DNA of 42,316 nt. It comes from Conidiobolus incongruus B7586. Its lineage: Eukaryota; Entomophthoromycota; Entomophthoromycetes; Entomophthorales; Conidiobolaceae. This document shows positions 22,820 through 34,230 of this stretch, piece after piece (position 1 is the first letter of the stretch; each line of letters starts with the position of its first letter). The stretch lies in the NCBI GenBank assembly GCA_000697335.1, contig JNEM01008940.1, positions 1-42,316 on the forward strand, given 5' to 3'. Under the pieces are notes generated by a model. That model was given only the letters and a program-made list of their open reading frames with translations. It did no database searches and was not told the DNA's origin. The position numbers and the translations under genes are program-made.

Positions 22820-22899
22820 TATTTATATCAGATATGCTGACTACGTTTGTTAGATTGTTTGAAATAACTGAACTATTCTCAGTATTTCTTGAATTTTCC
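22820..22899 (-). promoter_or_regulatory. Heat-shock-type promoter of Hsp20 copy 2
   Basis: Read on the minus strand, 22899-22885 is GGAAA-ATTCA-AGAAA, three perfect alternating nGAAn/nTTCn units of a heat shock element. A TATA box (TATAAATA) follows at 22827-22820. The pseudogene thus keeps the better element, while the copy with the intact domain has a weakened one. Confidence 0.65.
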
Positions 22900-22917
22900 A
22901 AGCTGAGTTGATTAGTA

Positions 22918-25900
22918 ATAAACCATACAAGATGTTCTTTAACAATTCATTATCCAATGTTTAAATGATTAAAACACTTTTCTCTAGAAAGTTCTCAATA
23001 CTCATAGAAATTAATATATTATATATTTAAATTAGTTTATAATATTTTTTATCAGTATTTATTCTCATAAAATATGTTTAAAAATTTTATAACATATCGA
23101 TTTCACCAATATATATCAAATCCAGTGAAAATTTAATCTATTAAATTGCGTAATCTTGGTCCTTTTTAATGTCAGATATTCGATTAGTATTTTAAAAAAT
23201 TACTCAATTTCACTGATTATATTATGACTCTATTATTTTTATTCTACAAGAATATAAAAACCCAATCCAAGTTTCTCTGGTATATAATTATAAATCCTAT
23301 TAATTCATTATTTTAATTGATTCTATTTATTTAAATATAAAATTTTAATATTATTAAAATAATATCATTGATATTTGAAATAAATATAAAAAATTACATA
23401 AAAATAACTTTTAAATAACTAGAGTGGAATCTATAATTTTCAAGATTACAAAAATTCGAATATTATTATAGCAAAATATTTTAAATATTAAACAATATAT
23501 AATCAATAAATCTGATGAACGGAAGCCATTTAATTAAAATATAAAGTTCAAAATTTAGGTATATTAAATATGAAAGTAGTTATAATAATTATTTAATTCA
23601 ATAATAACCCTTTATTCTTAATTTGAATAAATTGTTTCTATTTAAATAGTTAAAAATATCAATAACTTATTAATATCCCATATATAATTATTCAGTTAAT
23701 AATTTATTATTTTGAGATTGTGTTAAGGCATTGATAATTTATATTAATGTGATTAAGATTACAAAATGTGATGGTTCTTATTGATTTGTACTCTGTCTTT
23801 TATACTTATAAAATATTGAGATGAGATGAATTAGCGAGCATATTCATTCATCGGAAAATGCTAGCTCAATTATATTCTCAGAAAAGGTAAGTTTACTAAG
23901 TGTAATATGATTTTAAACAATCAAAATGGAATCTCAGCAAGTCGTTATACAATAATTTACAATATATAGTATCTTATATAGTAATATCCAAAGGTTTTGA
24001 TATTTGTAAATTCTTTGGTAAAAAATAATTATATAAAGTTAATATACTTATTGGTGTTGATAATAATATCAACAATATCATATTTTTGATAACTTTACTA
24101 ACGTTGATATTTATTAGTATTGATTTGAAAATAAGTATTCTAAAATTCAATATAAATATATAGTCATATAATTTAATAATTATATTTCATATTTTGTCAT
24201 TGATATTGAATTAAATTTTTATGTAATTTTGAATTTCTCAACAATTTGTCAAATGAATGATTTAATTAATATAGCGCAATAGAAAATATTGAATAAGTAA
24301 GGTAATATTTATATTAAGAGATTAATAATATTCAATTTCATATATTAAAAAATCCTTTGAACAGATAGTGAATTCTAATCAATATGACATTAACCATTAT
24401 ATTATTATTATGAAAAACTATTATTTATTACTATTTCATATAAATTCCTTTTTATAATTCTGAAATTTAATAAAGAATTTGAAATCAGAGTAACTCAATA
24501 TTTCTGATACATAGTATTTTGATTACTAATTATTAAAATAGCATCTAAATATAAATATGCTTAATTTTCTTATTATTTAAATAATATCTCTATATCAATT
24601 TTTGAGATCAATACTTATAAATGTTAGAATATAATTGTAATTTTTATTAAAATTATAATCAATTTAAATTTTTATACAACTATATCATTCATATATATAT
24701 ATTCAAAATATAACACTAATATAATTGGTTGATGAAGTAATCCATAATGTTGACTATATTTGAAGTTAAATAATGAATATATTTATATGATGATTAAGTA
24801 ATATTATAATGAGTAACTTTAAAATTAGAAGATAATATATTAATCAGGGAAAAAAGCCAGGTTATTCAAATTGTCACAAATAGATTTTGTCTTAGGACAA
24901 AAGGTGTAAAGTTATTTAAAACTTATTAGTATTGTGGTCAAACTATACTTGAATTTGGCAAGACAAAGCTAAATATAATCATATAAGAAAAATGAATCCA
25001 ATTTATTTTGATATTAAGGTGATAACTTAGGATTATTGTCGAGTAATTCTGTTTGCTTATTATTTATTTACTGATTTTTTTCAAATTATTAGTCCAATTC
25101 TTTTACTCTTTTATATTCTTTAGATGTAATTCTGATTTCTATCATATTTACTTATATTGTCACTTGTATTCACTAAAATGTCAATTGATAAAATGTATTT
25201 AATTTATACCGGATAACAGACCATAATATTGATAAATTTTTATTCGTTATATCACCAATTGGTGTGATAGGTGAAAAGTATGAGTTTTAAAAATCACATA
25301 ACTTGTGTATTAATCCTCAGAACAAACAAAGATATTTTTATCACATTGTAGTGACTAAGAATTTATAATTAATATAATCTTATTATGAGAATTTTTGGTA
25401 ACTATAAACATTTAAATATTAAAAAATAAATTCGTGGGTATAATACAAACATTAATTGATATAAGATATTTTTAACCTTACCAAAAATTACTATTATTAT
25501 TGAGATAAAAATAACTGCAAAAATCATTATAAATGAAATAAAACGCAATATAAAGTGGGTTTAATAATTCAAATTGATTTTGAAGTATTATATTAAAACA
25601 CATGTCTTTTAAAATTCTTTCTTTCGATCAAAATTTTTTAACTTTAAAATTTTTCCAAATATTAAAAAACGAATATTAACACAAATAGAAACAAATCTAT
25701 TCTATATGATCTAATCTTTATTAATAACCTTTCAGTAACTAAAAATAATAGGAATACAATTAATACAATAGAAATTAATATTTTCTGATAAAGTTTAACA
25801 TTGTGAGGGGCTTTTAAGGGTTTTGACGTCCGAAATAACCCGATACTTCAAACTATTGATTAATTTCTATTGACGTAGTTAAACTTTTTATTATTTCTTT

Positions 25901-26939
25901 GAAACTAGTTATAGATTTGATTTTGGTAATTTATTGAATAGGGAATAAATGTCAATTTATTTAAATTTATTAATATAGAAATACAAAAAATATTTTATTA
26001 TTATATTCATATTTTTTTAGTATGTAATATATTGTTAAATTTAATGTAACTATTCAATTAATAAATTTTATTAAAAAATATTTATATATTTTAATATTTA
26101 AATTTATAAAATGTTTGAAATGAAATTATTTGCAGGATATTATATGTTACTTAAATTTTAAAAATATAGGAAAATTAAAAATTATACTCAACAATAAAAA
26201 ACCAATAAATCAATCTAATGATGCACTAATATTTTATAGTGTAATTGAGCGAAGTTCATAATAAGAAAAAAATCTCTAAGTTGTCTGAATTATTGAAAAT
26301 TTGAATTAAGGTGAGAAAATAAGTTTAATACCAATTTATGATGAAGTTACCAGTTTTTATCCAGTAAAAAATCTTAATTCTATATTTAGATTCTTTTTCA
26401 ATTTAAATTGTTGTGGTTTTAGAGTGATGAAATCATGGATATTATTAGTTCTGAGTAACTGAATATTTATTCAATAAAACAAGTATAATTTTAAAAGATT
26501 TTATATTTGATTAAAGATTTGGAATAAATTAATACTTGGCGATGACTGATATTTTATTAAATTATTTTAATCTATGTTTTATTAATATAAAATATACATC
26601 CGATTGTTTGATGATGATATATATTAGTGGATGTTTTGAATATTATGATATATGATGGGCGATAATTGAAATTGAAAGACGGATCGATTGAATTGAAATA
26701 AACCAGTAATTAAATTATCTTTATCGTACAACATAAATGAATGAAATCACTCCTATTCAGCGAAATGAAAGAAATGCAACCTGACTTTTAGCGTTATTTA
26801 AATATTCCAAGGATAATTTTGAAAAGATAAAACAATTAGTGTTGGTTCATATCTATTTACTGCCTAATCAGGACATTGTGAGATGGACTAAAAATAGGAA
26901 CTAATTTTGTAATCATGTAATAATGTGAGTCGTCATTGG
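22918..26939. other. Long AT-rich gene-free region
   Basis: About 4 kb without a convincing gene. Visible small structures are a possible orphan first exon at 23858, a hairpin TTTTGTC-TTAG-GACAAAA near 24886-24903, and the 12-bp palindrome CACCAATTGGTG near 25253-25264. Everything else is low-complexity A/T sequence. Confidence 0.5.
23807..23886 (+). other. Orphan promoter and first-exon-like sequence
   Basis: A TATA box (TATAAAA, 23807-23813) is followed 45 bp later by ATG at 23858 and nine further codons (MLAQLYSQK plus two bases), ending at AAAAG with a strong splice donor GTAAGT at 23887. No continuing exon was found downstream. It may be the start of a lost gene or a chance arrangement. 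Confidence 0.2.
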
Positions 26940-27057
26940 TGGGAACTTTTGAGAGACTGCCAATATTCACTCTTAAATGCGCTATATCCAATCAACCATA
27001 AATTTTTGCCCCACAATTATATTCCCAAAAAATTATATGGTTTAAATAGCGTCCAAT
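26940..27057 (+). promoter_or_regulatory. Probable promoter of UAP1
   Basis: The sequence includes TGAGTCGTCATTGG with an inverted CCAAT box (26954-26959), a direct CCAAT at 27053-27057, and a TATA-like TTTAAATAGC at 27041-27050, about 90 bp before the ATG. These are motif matches only. Confidence 0.35.
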
Positions 27058-27140
27058 TCCCTTACTCCAAGTGAAATACTTGAATTAATTATCACTTTAA
27101 GTGACATCTTGTAATTTACTAATTTACTGACCTAATCATT

Positions 27141-28601
27141 ATGACAATTAGCGAACAACAGTTACGTCAGTTATACACTGAAGCTGGCCAAGAGCATGTA
27201 TTCACTTTCTTTGACTCTCTCAATCCTCAAGAGCAAGATGCTTTTTTGAATCAGTTAAGTACTATTGAACCTATGCATGTCAATCATTTATATCAAAAAG
27301 CTATTACTGGACACAAGGTTGAGAACCAACATATTGAGCCTCTTCATGAAGACACATACGACTCTGTTTTAGATGCTTCCAGTGAAAAGTTATTAGAATG
27401 GGAGAATAAAGGTTTTGAGCTTATCGCCAACAACCAGGTTGCTGTTCTTTTGCTTGCCGGTGGTCAAGGTACCAGGCTTGGTTCTAACGACCCCAAGGGT
27501 TGCTACGATATTGGTTTGCCCTCTAAGAAGAGTCTTTTCCAGATCCAAGCTGAACGTATTCTTAGACTTCAAATTCTCTCTCAGCAACGTGCCAATATTT
27601 CTACTCCTGTCACTATCCCATGGTACATTATGACTTCTGGACCTACTCGCGCTGCTACTGAAGCCTTCTTTGAAAAGATGAATTACTTTGGCCTAGACAA
27701 GGCTAACGTCTTCTTTTTCGACCAAGGTGTCCTTCCCTGTTTGACCAATGATGGTAAGATTTTGCTTGAAGAAAAAGGTAAAGTTGCTGTCGCCCCAGAT
27801 GGTAATGGTGGTGTCTATCCTGCCCTTCGTAAGCAAGGTGCCTTAGCTGATATGGCTAAACGTAACATCAAATACATCCACGCCTACTGTGTTGACAACT
27901 GTCTCGTCAAGGTTGCTGACCCTGTCTTCATTGGATACTGTGTTAGTAAGAAAGCTGACTGTGGTGCTAAAGTTGTTCCCAAAGCCTACCCTACTGAGTC
28001 TGTTGGTGTTATCTGTCTCAAGAACTCTCGTGTTAACGTTGTTGAATACAGTGAAATGACTGAAGAAATGAACCACCGCACTCGTCCTGATGGCAGACTC
28101 GTTTTCGATGCTGCTAATATTGTCAATCACTTCTACACTCTTGATTTCCTCAACAGAATGGAAGAAGTTGAAAAGAACCTCGAATATCATATTGCCAGAA
28201 AGAAGATTAAGCACACAGATCTCCAAACCGGTGAGCAGGTCGCTCCTACCTCACCCAACGGCATGAAACTTGAAGCTTTCGTCTTCGACGTCTTCCCTTT
28301 CGCTGAACATATGGTTGTCCTTCAAGTACAACGTGCTGAAGAGTTCTCTCCTCTTAAGAACGCTCCTGGATCTAAGACTGACTGTCCCGAAACTAGTCGT
28401 CGTGATATCATTGCTCAACACATTCGTTTTATCAAGGCTGCTGGCGGTAACGTCAACGTTGATGAATCCAACTTGGACTCCGTTCAATTAGAACTTTCTC
28501 CTCTTGTAACTTATGGCGGTGAAGGTTTAGAAGCCCTCGCTGGTAAGACAATCGATCCCATTCACATTGACAGCATTGAAACGCTTAGAACTTTTGTTTA
28601 A
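27141..28601 (+). CDS. UDP-N-acetylglucosamine pyrophosphorylase
   Basis: Makes UDP-GlcNAc from UTP and GlcNAc-1-phosphate in the cytosol, the last step before chitin, N-glycan and GPI-anchor synthesis. The protein is 486 aa, the normal size (yeast Qri1 477, human UAP1 about 505). The uridylyltransferase signature LLLAGGQGTRLGSNDPKG is at residues 103-120, with the nucleotide-binding GG and the catalytic region R112...K119. Further family blocks are MTSGPT, APDGNGGVYPAL, HAYCVDNCLVKVADPVFIGY and the C-terminal PLVTYGGEGLE. It is a single exon with no in-frame stop. Its GC content and use of C-ending codons are clearly above the neighbourhood, which suggests high expression. The start ATG follows ATCATT and is the first in frame with the family N-terminus. 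Confidence 0.97.
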   Translation: MTISEQQLRQLYTEAGQEHVFTFFDSLNPQEQDAFLNQLSTIEPMHVNHLYQKAITGHKVENQHIEPLHEDTYDSVLDASSEKLLEWENKGFELIANNQVAVLLLAGGQGTRLGSNDPKGCYDIGLPSKKSLFQIQAERILRLQILSQQRANISTPVTIPWYIMTSGPTRAATEAFFEKMNYFGLDKANVFFFDQGVLPCLTNDGKILLEEKGKVAVAPDGNGGVYPALRKQGALADMAKRNIKYIHAYCVDNCLVKVADPVFIGYCVSKKADCGAKVVPKAYPTESVGVICLKNSRVNVVEYSEMTEEMNHRTRPDGRLVFDAANIVNHFYTLDFLNRMEEVEKNLEYHIARKKIKHTDLQTGEQVAPTSPNGMKLEAFVFDVFPFAEHMVVLQVQRAEEFSPLKNAPGSKTDCPETSRRDIIAQHIRFIKAAGGNVNVDESNLDSVQLELSPLVTYGGEGLEALAGKTIDPIHIDSIETLRTFV

Positions 28602-31128
28602 TCCAATTATTTTTTTCATTTTAAATGTTTAAACCACTAGCTCTCCTCTCCTTTAAATACTATTCCAACATCAAGCTAAAGGGAATAGAAAAATGCTACA
28701 CTACTCACTAATACCCATCATCATAAATAGTATTAATATTTGTAATATCATTAGATAATAATTAATATATTGTATATTAATTTCATTATCTTTCCAATTA
28801 ATAAAATTTTGAAATATTAAAATATTAATTATTAATTTGATTCAAAGTATTATGTTATCTTCTCAAGTTATCATTTTGATTTTTGAGTTTCTCTTCCATT
28901 GAGTATATTATCTATCACTCAATATTTTTTAATCAAAATTTTAATTGCTATTTATAATGTAATAATATTTTATTTGGTTAAAATATCTAGACCAATACAG
29001 CTTTTTTATCATAAAATTTTGCTTAAAGCGAATATTATATCTAGTTTTCTAAAAAATATTAAGATGAGTTGAGAGTCAATAATCATACTTGATACTTCAA
29101 CCTCACTCAATCAGAAAATTTTATATTCAAATATTAGTTTTTCAATTTTAGAGATTCGAAAATAATTCCTTAATGAAAATATGAATTAATTATATAAAAT
29201 GTAAGATGTTGAATAATAGTAGTTATTATCAATATGATTAATTTCGATTAAATGCCAAGATTACAAAATTCTCTCTTTAATTTTTAATTAATATATTTAA
29301 CACATTATACAGGCTATCATATTTAATTAGACCTTAATTTTTTTTCAACTTAACAAATATTCAGACAATATTGCAAACAAATTGAATTTATTATTATATT
29401 CCTTTTTGGATATAACAAACTCTGATTCTGATAGATTTTGATTTTTCAATATAATTACCATATTTGTATGTGTGAAATATCAATATTTTATATTATCATA
29501 TTAAATCAATTATTCATTACACATGTATTTGACTGATTTTGAAAGTAAATTAAATTTTTTCTTATATGATGGTGAGACCTGAAAATATCAACCAAAACTA
29601 AATAATATTTAACATGGTAATCATCATTTTTAATGTCAACATAATCACAATTAAAGCTATTCCATTAATTTTATATTATATAGTAGATCGATTATATTTT
29701 GTCAATTACCAATTAGTTGGAGGAAAAGCAAATGGATTTGTGGCAAAAATATTGGGAAAGTATTAGGCATTTAATCTTATTTCATCTCATCATTATTTTT
29801 ATTTATTCAGCACGTTATTTCATAATGAGCATTTTCTCATTATCAATACACAGAAATTCTTCAAATCTTGATTAATTTTCGAATATTGCTTTTAATTCAT
29901 AACTACTGTGTTTTTAGTCTGAAATAAAAATATTAGAAAAATCAATGTTCACAATTTCTCTTTAGTTGATTTTAAAAATTTAAAAATATTATAATTCTTA
30001 TTTTAAATAATAAAAACTTAATATTATCAGAAAATTTAGCTATTTTATTATTGATTAGTAATATTACAATAATTCTCAATCAAAAATTTTTAAATAAAAA
30101 TAATTGATAATTCGAGCTTAATCATAATGTTTAGATTGGTCATCATCATAATTAACTGTCATTTTCCCCTCAAACGGTTGATATTTGTTATTTAATAACT
30201 TTAATATTAACAGCTTTAACTCGATATATTGTAATAATATTTTTAATTAATAATATATTGTTCATGCACCAATACAAATGCTAACAACAGTATGATATTA
30301 TTATGATTTTTTAATATTCAAAATTACTTTATCAAATAATAAAAAATGATATTTGCTGGAATTGTCAAAAATTTCAAAGCAGCAAAATCTAAATTACGAA
30401 AACTGAAAACCAAGGACTTAGCTTGATTTTATCCAATAAAATGTTTAATATTAAATCAAGAATGGGAGAAAGCGTAAGTTATCATTCCAAATACTTGGAA
30501 TCACAACTATATATCAAATTAATTTATATAAATATTTGTACAGGATTATAGAATAATTTTAAACATCAATCAAAATTAAAAACTGATTAATAAAATATTA
30601 AATATAACTATATATTAATTGATACTTTATAATAAATATATATTTTATTTAATTTTTATTTAAAATATTATGATATTATCAACCAATTTTGAAAGCACAA
30701 TTGATATTATGAATCACTGAACTGGGGTACTTTTGTTAGTAAAATTGATGATGAATTTGATTGATAAGATAATCTGATATTGATTTTAAAAAGTAATTCA
30801 CAATATGAATAATATTAATTGATTAAATCAATATTATGTAATTTATAATTTAAATATTTTAAAATAACGAATTGATATTTTTGAAGCATAATTTTAACAG
30901 AATAGTTGATGTATCTTTGATGCCTTGAAATTGAATTAAAAAAAATACTTGTTGATTGAAATGCAAAAGCAAAAACATTCTAACCATTTAATAAATAATA
31001 AAAATATCTAGACAAGAAATTGATTAAAATAAATTTGAAATATATCTAAAGCTTGTGAATTGAAAAATATTTTATATTTCTTTTATAATTAAAAAATTGA
31101 TTTGATGAATTTTTAATAAAATTGATAA
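28602..31128. other. Long AT-rich intergenic region
   Basis: About 2.5 kb with no supported gene. A short open frame at 30346-30426 (26 aa, Lys-rich) is noted but unsupported. Otherwise it is low-complexity A/T sequence. Confidence 0.5.
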
Positions 31129-31386
31129 TTATTCAGATTCTTCAGTAGCAACTTTTTTACCGTGAATAGCAGGGAATTTGAGATAAGATTGATTGTGACG
31201 TCTACCACTTAAATCGTAGAGGTTATCAAATTTACCGCAAACCCAGAAAATACCAGCAGGAATGAGACCAACCCACAATAAAGCGATACCGATGGTCTTG
31301 GGGGTCCAACGAGCTGCTAAATGCATATTTTCACGAGCAGCATTCCATCTTTCAATAGCAGGAACTGGCTTCCAAATTTCACCCAT
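31129..31386 (-). CDS. Complex I accessory subunit NDUFB4/B15-like
   Basis: An 85-aa single-exon protein. The order of elements is as in NDUFB4: an N-terminal helix with AIERWNAARENM (human ALLRWAYARTIN), a RWTPKT turn (human RPTPKN), one hydrophobic membrane span at about residues 32-50 (IGIALLWVGLIPAGIFWVC), then a basic matrix or intermembrane tail with DLSGRRHNQSYLKF. Fungal B15 proteins have the same short length and a RWTPRTAW motif. The subunit sits in the distal membrane arm of mitochondrial NADH dehydrogenase and is structural. Having it implies a complete respiratory complex I, which excludes fermentative yeasts lacking it. It is transcribed away from the TMEM164-like gene on its right, across a 457-bp shared upstream region. 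Confidence 0.75.
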   Translation of the reverse strand: MGEIWKPVPAIERWNAARENMHLAARWTPKTIGIALLWVGLIPAGIFWVCGKFDNLYDLSGRRHNQSYLKFPAIHGKKVATEESE

Positions 31387-31843
31387 TTTTAAATTATTTG
31401 TTATTATTGATAATTTTATTTTATTAACAGAGATAATTTGATTAATTTAGAATGTGGAATCAAATAAATTTAAATTAAATGTATATTAATTGAAATTATG
31501 GGACTCATTATATTTCATTTTATTAATACTATTATTAAAAAAGTTACTTGTTATTAGATCATATGTTATAAATTAACTGAAAAAGGTCAGATAAATCATG
31601 AATTTTTGGTTATTTTAAGGATCTAATAATTAATAAAATATATGCTGGTCAGTTTTCGTATCCAATGAAAACGAATAATAGGACAAAGATAATTGTAATA
31701 GAATAAATGATTTGATCGATAACCCAATTTTAATATAGTTAGTGTTTGGGTAACATTAGTACTGTTCGGGTCATTTAAATACACCATACACTTTAACTTT
31801 GGAACTTTGTTTTAAAGAATATTAATTAAACATTAATAATAAT
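31387..31843. promoter_or_regulatory. Shared upstream region of two divergent genes
   Basis: 457 bp between the start codons of the NDUFB4-like gene (leftward) and TMEM164-like gene A (rightward). A TATA-like TTTAAATACACC lies about 70 bp before gene A. A CCAAT (TCCAATG) lies near 31660. Shared use is inferred from position. Confidence 0.35.
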
Positions 31844-32864
31844 ATGATAAACAAATATTTTGAGAGTTTGGTAATTAATTTTAGTGCTCCTATGTCTTTT
31901 GAAAAAGACCTGAGTTTGTTGGCTGATGCAACGGATGGCATTTGGTTCATTGACCCCATTCACCACTTTTATCAACTTGTACTTTATACCCTATTTAATT
32001 CAGTATTATTTTGGTATTGTTCAAAGAGAGTTTTCAAAAATAAGTAAGATATACTTTCACTTTTGATGAGTATAAATGAAATTTAATGATTATTTTAGGG
32101 CATTTTTATCTTTAGTAAATAATCAGTCAAAATCGAGAAAGAACTTTATGGAAATTATTGTTACGCTAGTTACATTATTCTCTTATTGCCTACTATTTTA
32201 TCATAAAACAATTAGGAATAAGACGATTAATATGCTTCAAATGTGCCATTTTAATATGCTACTATTGCTGGTTACCTTATTATCCCCAAAGAAGTTTTTT
32301 GTAACTCATTTATTATTTAATTTATATTTATTCTATATATTCGGAACGTAAGCAATATTGTACATTTAATTAAAAATGGTATTAATATCATTTTTAGTAT
32401 ACTGGCTCTGTTATTCCCTGATTTGAGAGGTTTTAGCTATTTCTTTGAATATGAGAATTTCTTCCTTGGTAATTTAGTTTAATATTATGCTTTTTTTTGT
32501 TGTATATTAATATATGTATATAGAACACTATATATTATTAATCGTACCATTTGTTATGATTTATACAAGAAGATATATCGTTTTCCCTCTCTCTTGGTCA
32601 TTACTCGGATTGGCCTTCTCGGTCAAGGCTTTACTTATCATCTGCTTCTCAACAATAATCGGGCTTAGATTAGGAATCAATGTGAACTATAGTTTATGTC
32701 CTCCTCCAGGTTATTTAGAGTCATTTGGAAATTATTATAGAATATTTATGACAATGATATTTTTGGTACTAATGTTATTCAGTAGATTATTTTTAATTAA
32801 TTTATTCAATATTACTGTTGTTTTAATTAACAATATTAATAGAGTAAAATCAAAATTAGAATAA
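31844..32864 (+). CDS. TMEM164-like membrane acyltransferase, copy A
   Basis: Four exons, 31844-32043, 32099-32347, 32398-32468 and 32524-32864, with introns of 55, 50 and 55 bp, encode 286 aa. The protein is strongly hydrophobic with about six or seven membrane spans. Family landmarks in order: QMCHFNMLLLLV (human TMEM164 NPCHLVTMM), ILALLFPDLRGF (human ALLALLFPVVN), EHYILLIVPFVM (human QHVMLYVVPIYL), and GLRLGINVNYSLCPPPGYLE followed by YYRIF (human LGLVTEVNLNNMLCP...WYRI). Cys116 aligns with human Cys123, reported to be needed for acyl transfer, and His175 with the conserved QH/EH histidine. Human TMEM164 makes polyunsaturated ether phosphatidylethanolamine. The fungal substrate is unknown. 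Intron positions and phases match copy C. Confidence 0.85.
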
Positions 32865-34230
32865 AAACAAAATATCAACCCATAATTTTATTGTTACACA
32901 AATGTATATTATTTTTATTATATAACCACAACTTGTTATTTTTTGGAACATTGAGCTCATTACCCAGGATTTCTAATTGATACCTTCTACGGATTTTATC
33001 AATATGCTTTTATTCCGTTAAATGAGTTTAGAGTAAACAGCGGCACTATAATACTTACCTACTTGTAGGTACGGTGCTGATTTCAAAAACAACTTGATAT
33101 ATTGATTCTCTCTAGATATTGAGTTGTGCCCGGAATCGAAATTCTTTTAAACATAAAATAATAATATTAAAATTAGATTACATTATATAAAAATTATTTT
33201 AATATTTCAACATTTATTTGAGATTAATGTGATATATTTTTTTAAAATAATTTTCAATATCTCTATGTCGTATAGGTCATAGTTAAAATGAAAATTCAGA
33301 GTTTTTCTTTTATATTATGAATTAAGTTATTTTAATTCACAGAGCTCAGAATTTAATTATTATTTATCTTTCATATCATTTCAACATAATGATATATTGA
33401 TCTCTATATTACTAGTGTAATAAAATTAAGTTTGATCAATAACCCAGATATCAATCTTTTTAAATTATTTAAAAACTCTAGGTTATGATACCAATCAAAG
33501 TGAAAGTTATGCTAGCTTTCAGATAGAAATATTGGTATTATTTCAAGTGATATAGCTCAAATTTTTCTAGTAAACCCTTGACTAATAATCATATAATATT
33601 TGACATTCTCATTTAACTGATACATTCATTCTCAAATGTATTCATTAAAAATATATTAAATATATCTATTAATTTAAAATTGGCAAATTGATAAATATAT
33701 AATATTGTTTTTTGCTATATTTAACTTTAATTTTTTTCTAATTAAAATATATCTGTTACAGGGAAAAATAATTATTTCTAGATACACTTCGATAATTCAG
33801 AAAAAGCTGTTTATTGTATTCAAGTCTATTCTAAAAATTTCTAAGATTTATAACATTGTGAAAAATTTGTAACTATTTTGTTGATTATTTAAATAATTAA
33901 GTTGGGTTTAATGATATATTGTATTTAATAAATATTGATAATGACTTTATTTATAATATTGAAACAAAAGCTTATATTTTATTTATGTTCTTTAAAACTA
34001 AGTAAACTTGAAAATTGAAATGGTATAGATTTAAAATTAATAGAATATATTTGAAGAAAACACTTATTATATAAGGAAGTGTCATAAAGCAGGTTGTATA
34101 ACTTGAAATGACACTTAATCCAAAGTTAATGATAAATGATTTAAAATTATCAAATATAAGAGAGTAACAAATTCTTAGGTTATAAGTCAAGAATTACCTA
34201 ATTATTCAGATATGTTATTTTATAATTAAC
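32865..34230. other. Intergenic, spacer between array members
   Basis: No gene seen apart from the hairpin at 33038-33079. The leftward open frame near 33972-34190 has no coding signals. Confidence 0.5.
33038..33079. other. Stable hairpin, unknown role
   Basis: A perfect 7-bp stem TACCTAC/GTAGGTA with a 2-base loop (33056-33071) is enclosed by a second stem, CAG..CAC against GTGCTG. The element is more GC-rich than its surroundings. It could be a remnant of a repeat or a structured RNA; no tRNA boxes fit. Confidence 0.3.

Larger units (their letters stand above)
22197..22917 (-). repeat. Inverted duplication, copy 2 (Hsp20 locus)
   Basis: Inverted partner of 1657-2382, carrying the same promoter, 5' leader, coding region and a few dozen bases of 3' flank. 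The sequence beyond both borders is unrelated. The centres of the two copies are about 20.5 kb apart, and the copies enclose all genes from 2.9 to 20.4 kb. Confidence 0.9.

Noticed and set aside
27393-28491. Antisense open stretches within the UDP-GlcNAc pyrophosphorylase gene
   Set aside because: They mirror the biased codon use of the real gene and show no family features.
33100-33160. tRNA-like B-box candidate near GGAATCGAAATTC
   Set aside because: It deviates from the B-box consensus and has no A box or cloverleaf at the right distance.
33972-34190. Leftward 72-codon hydrophobic frame before TMEM164-like copy B
   Set aside because: AT-rich DNA readily gives Ile/Phe/Leu-rich frames; no promoter, intron pattern or similarity supports it.
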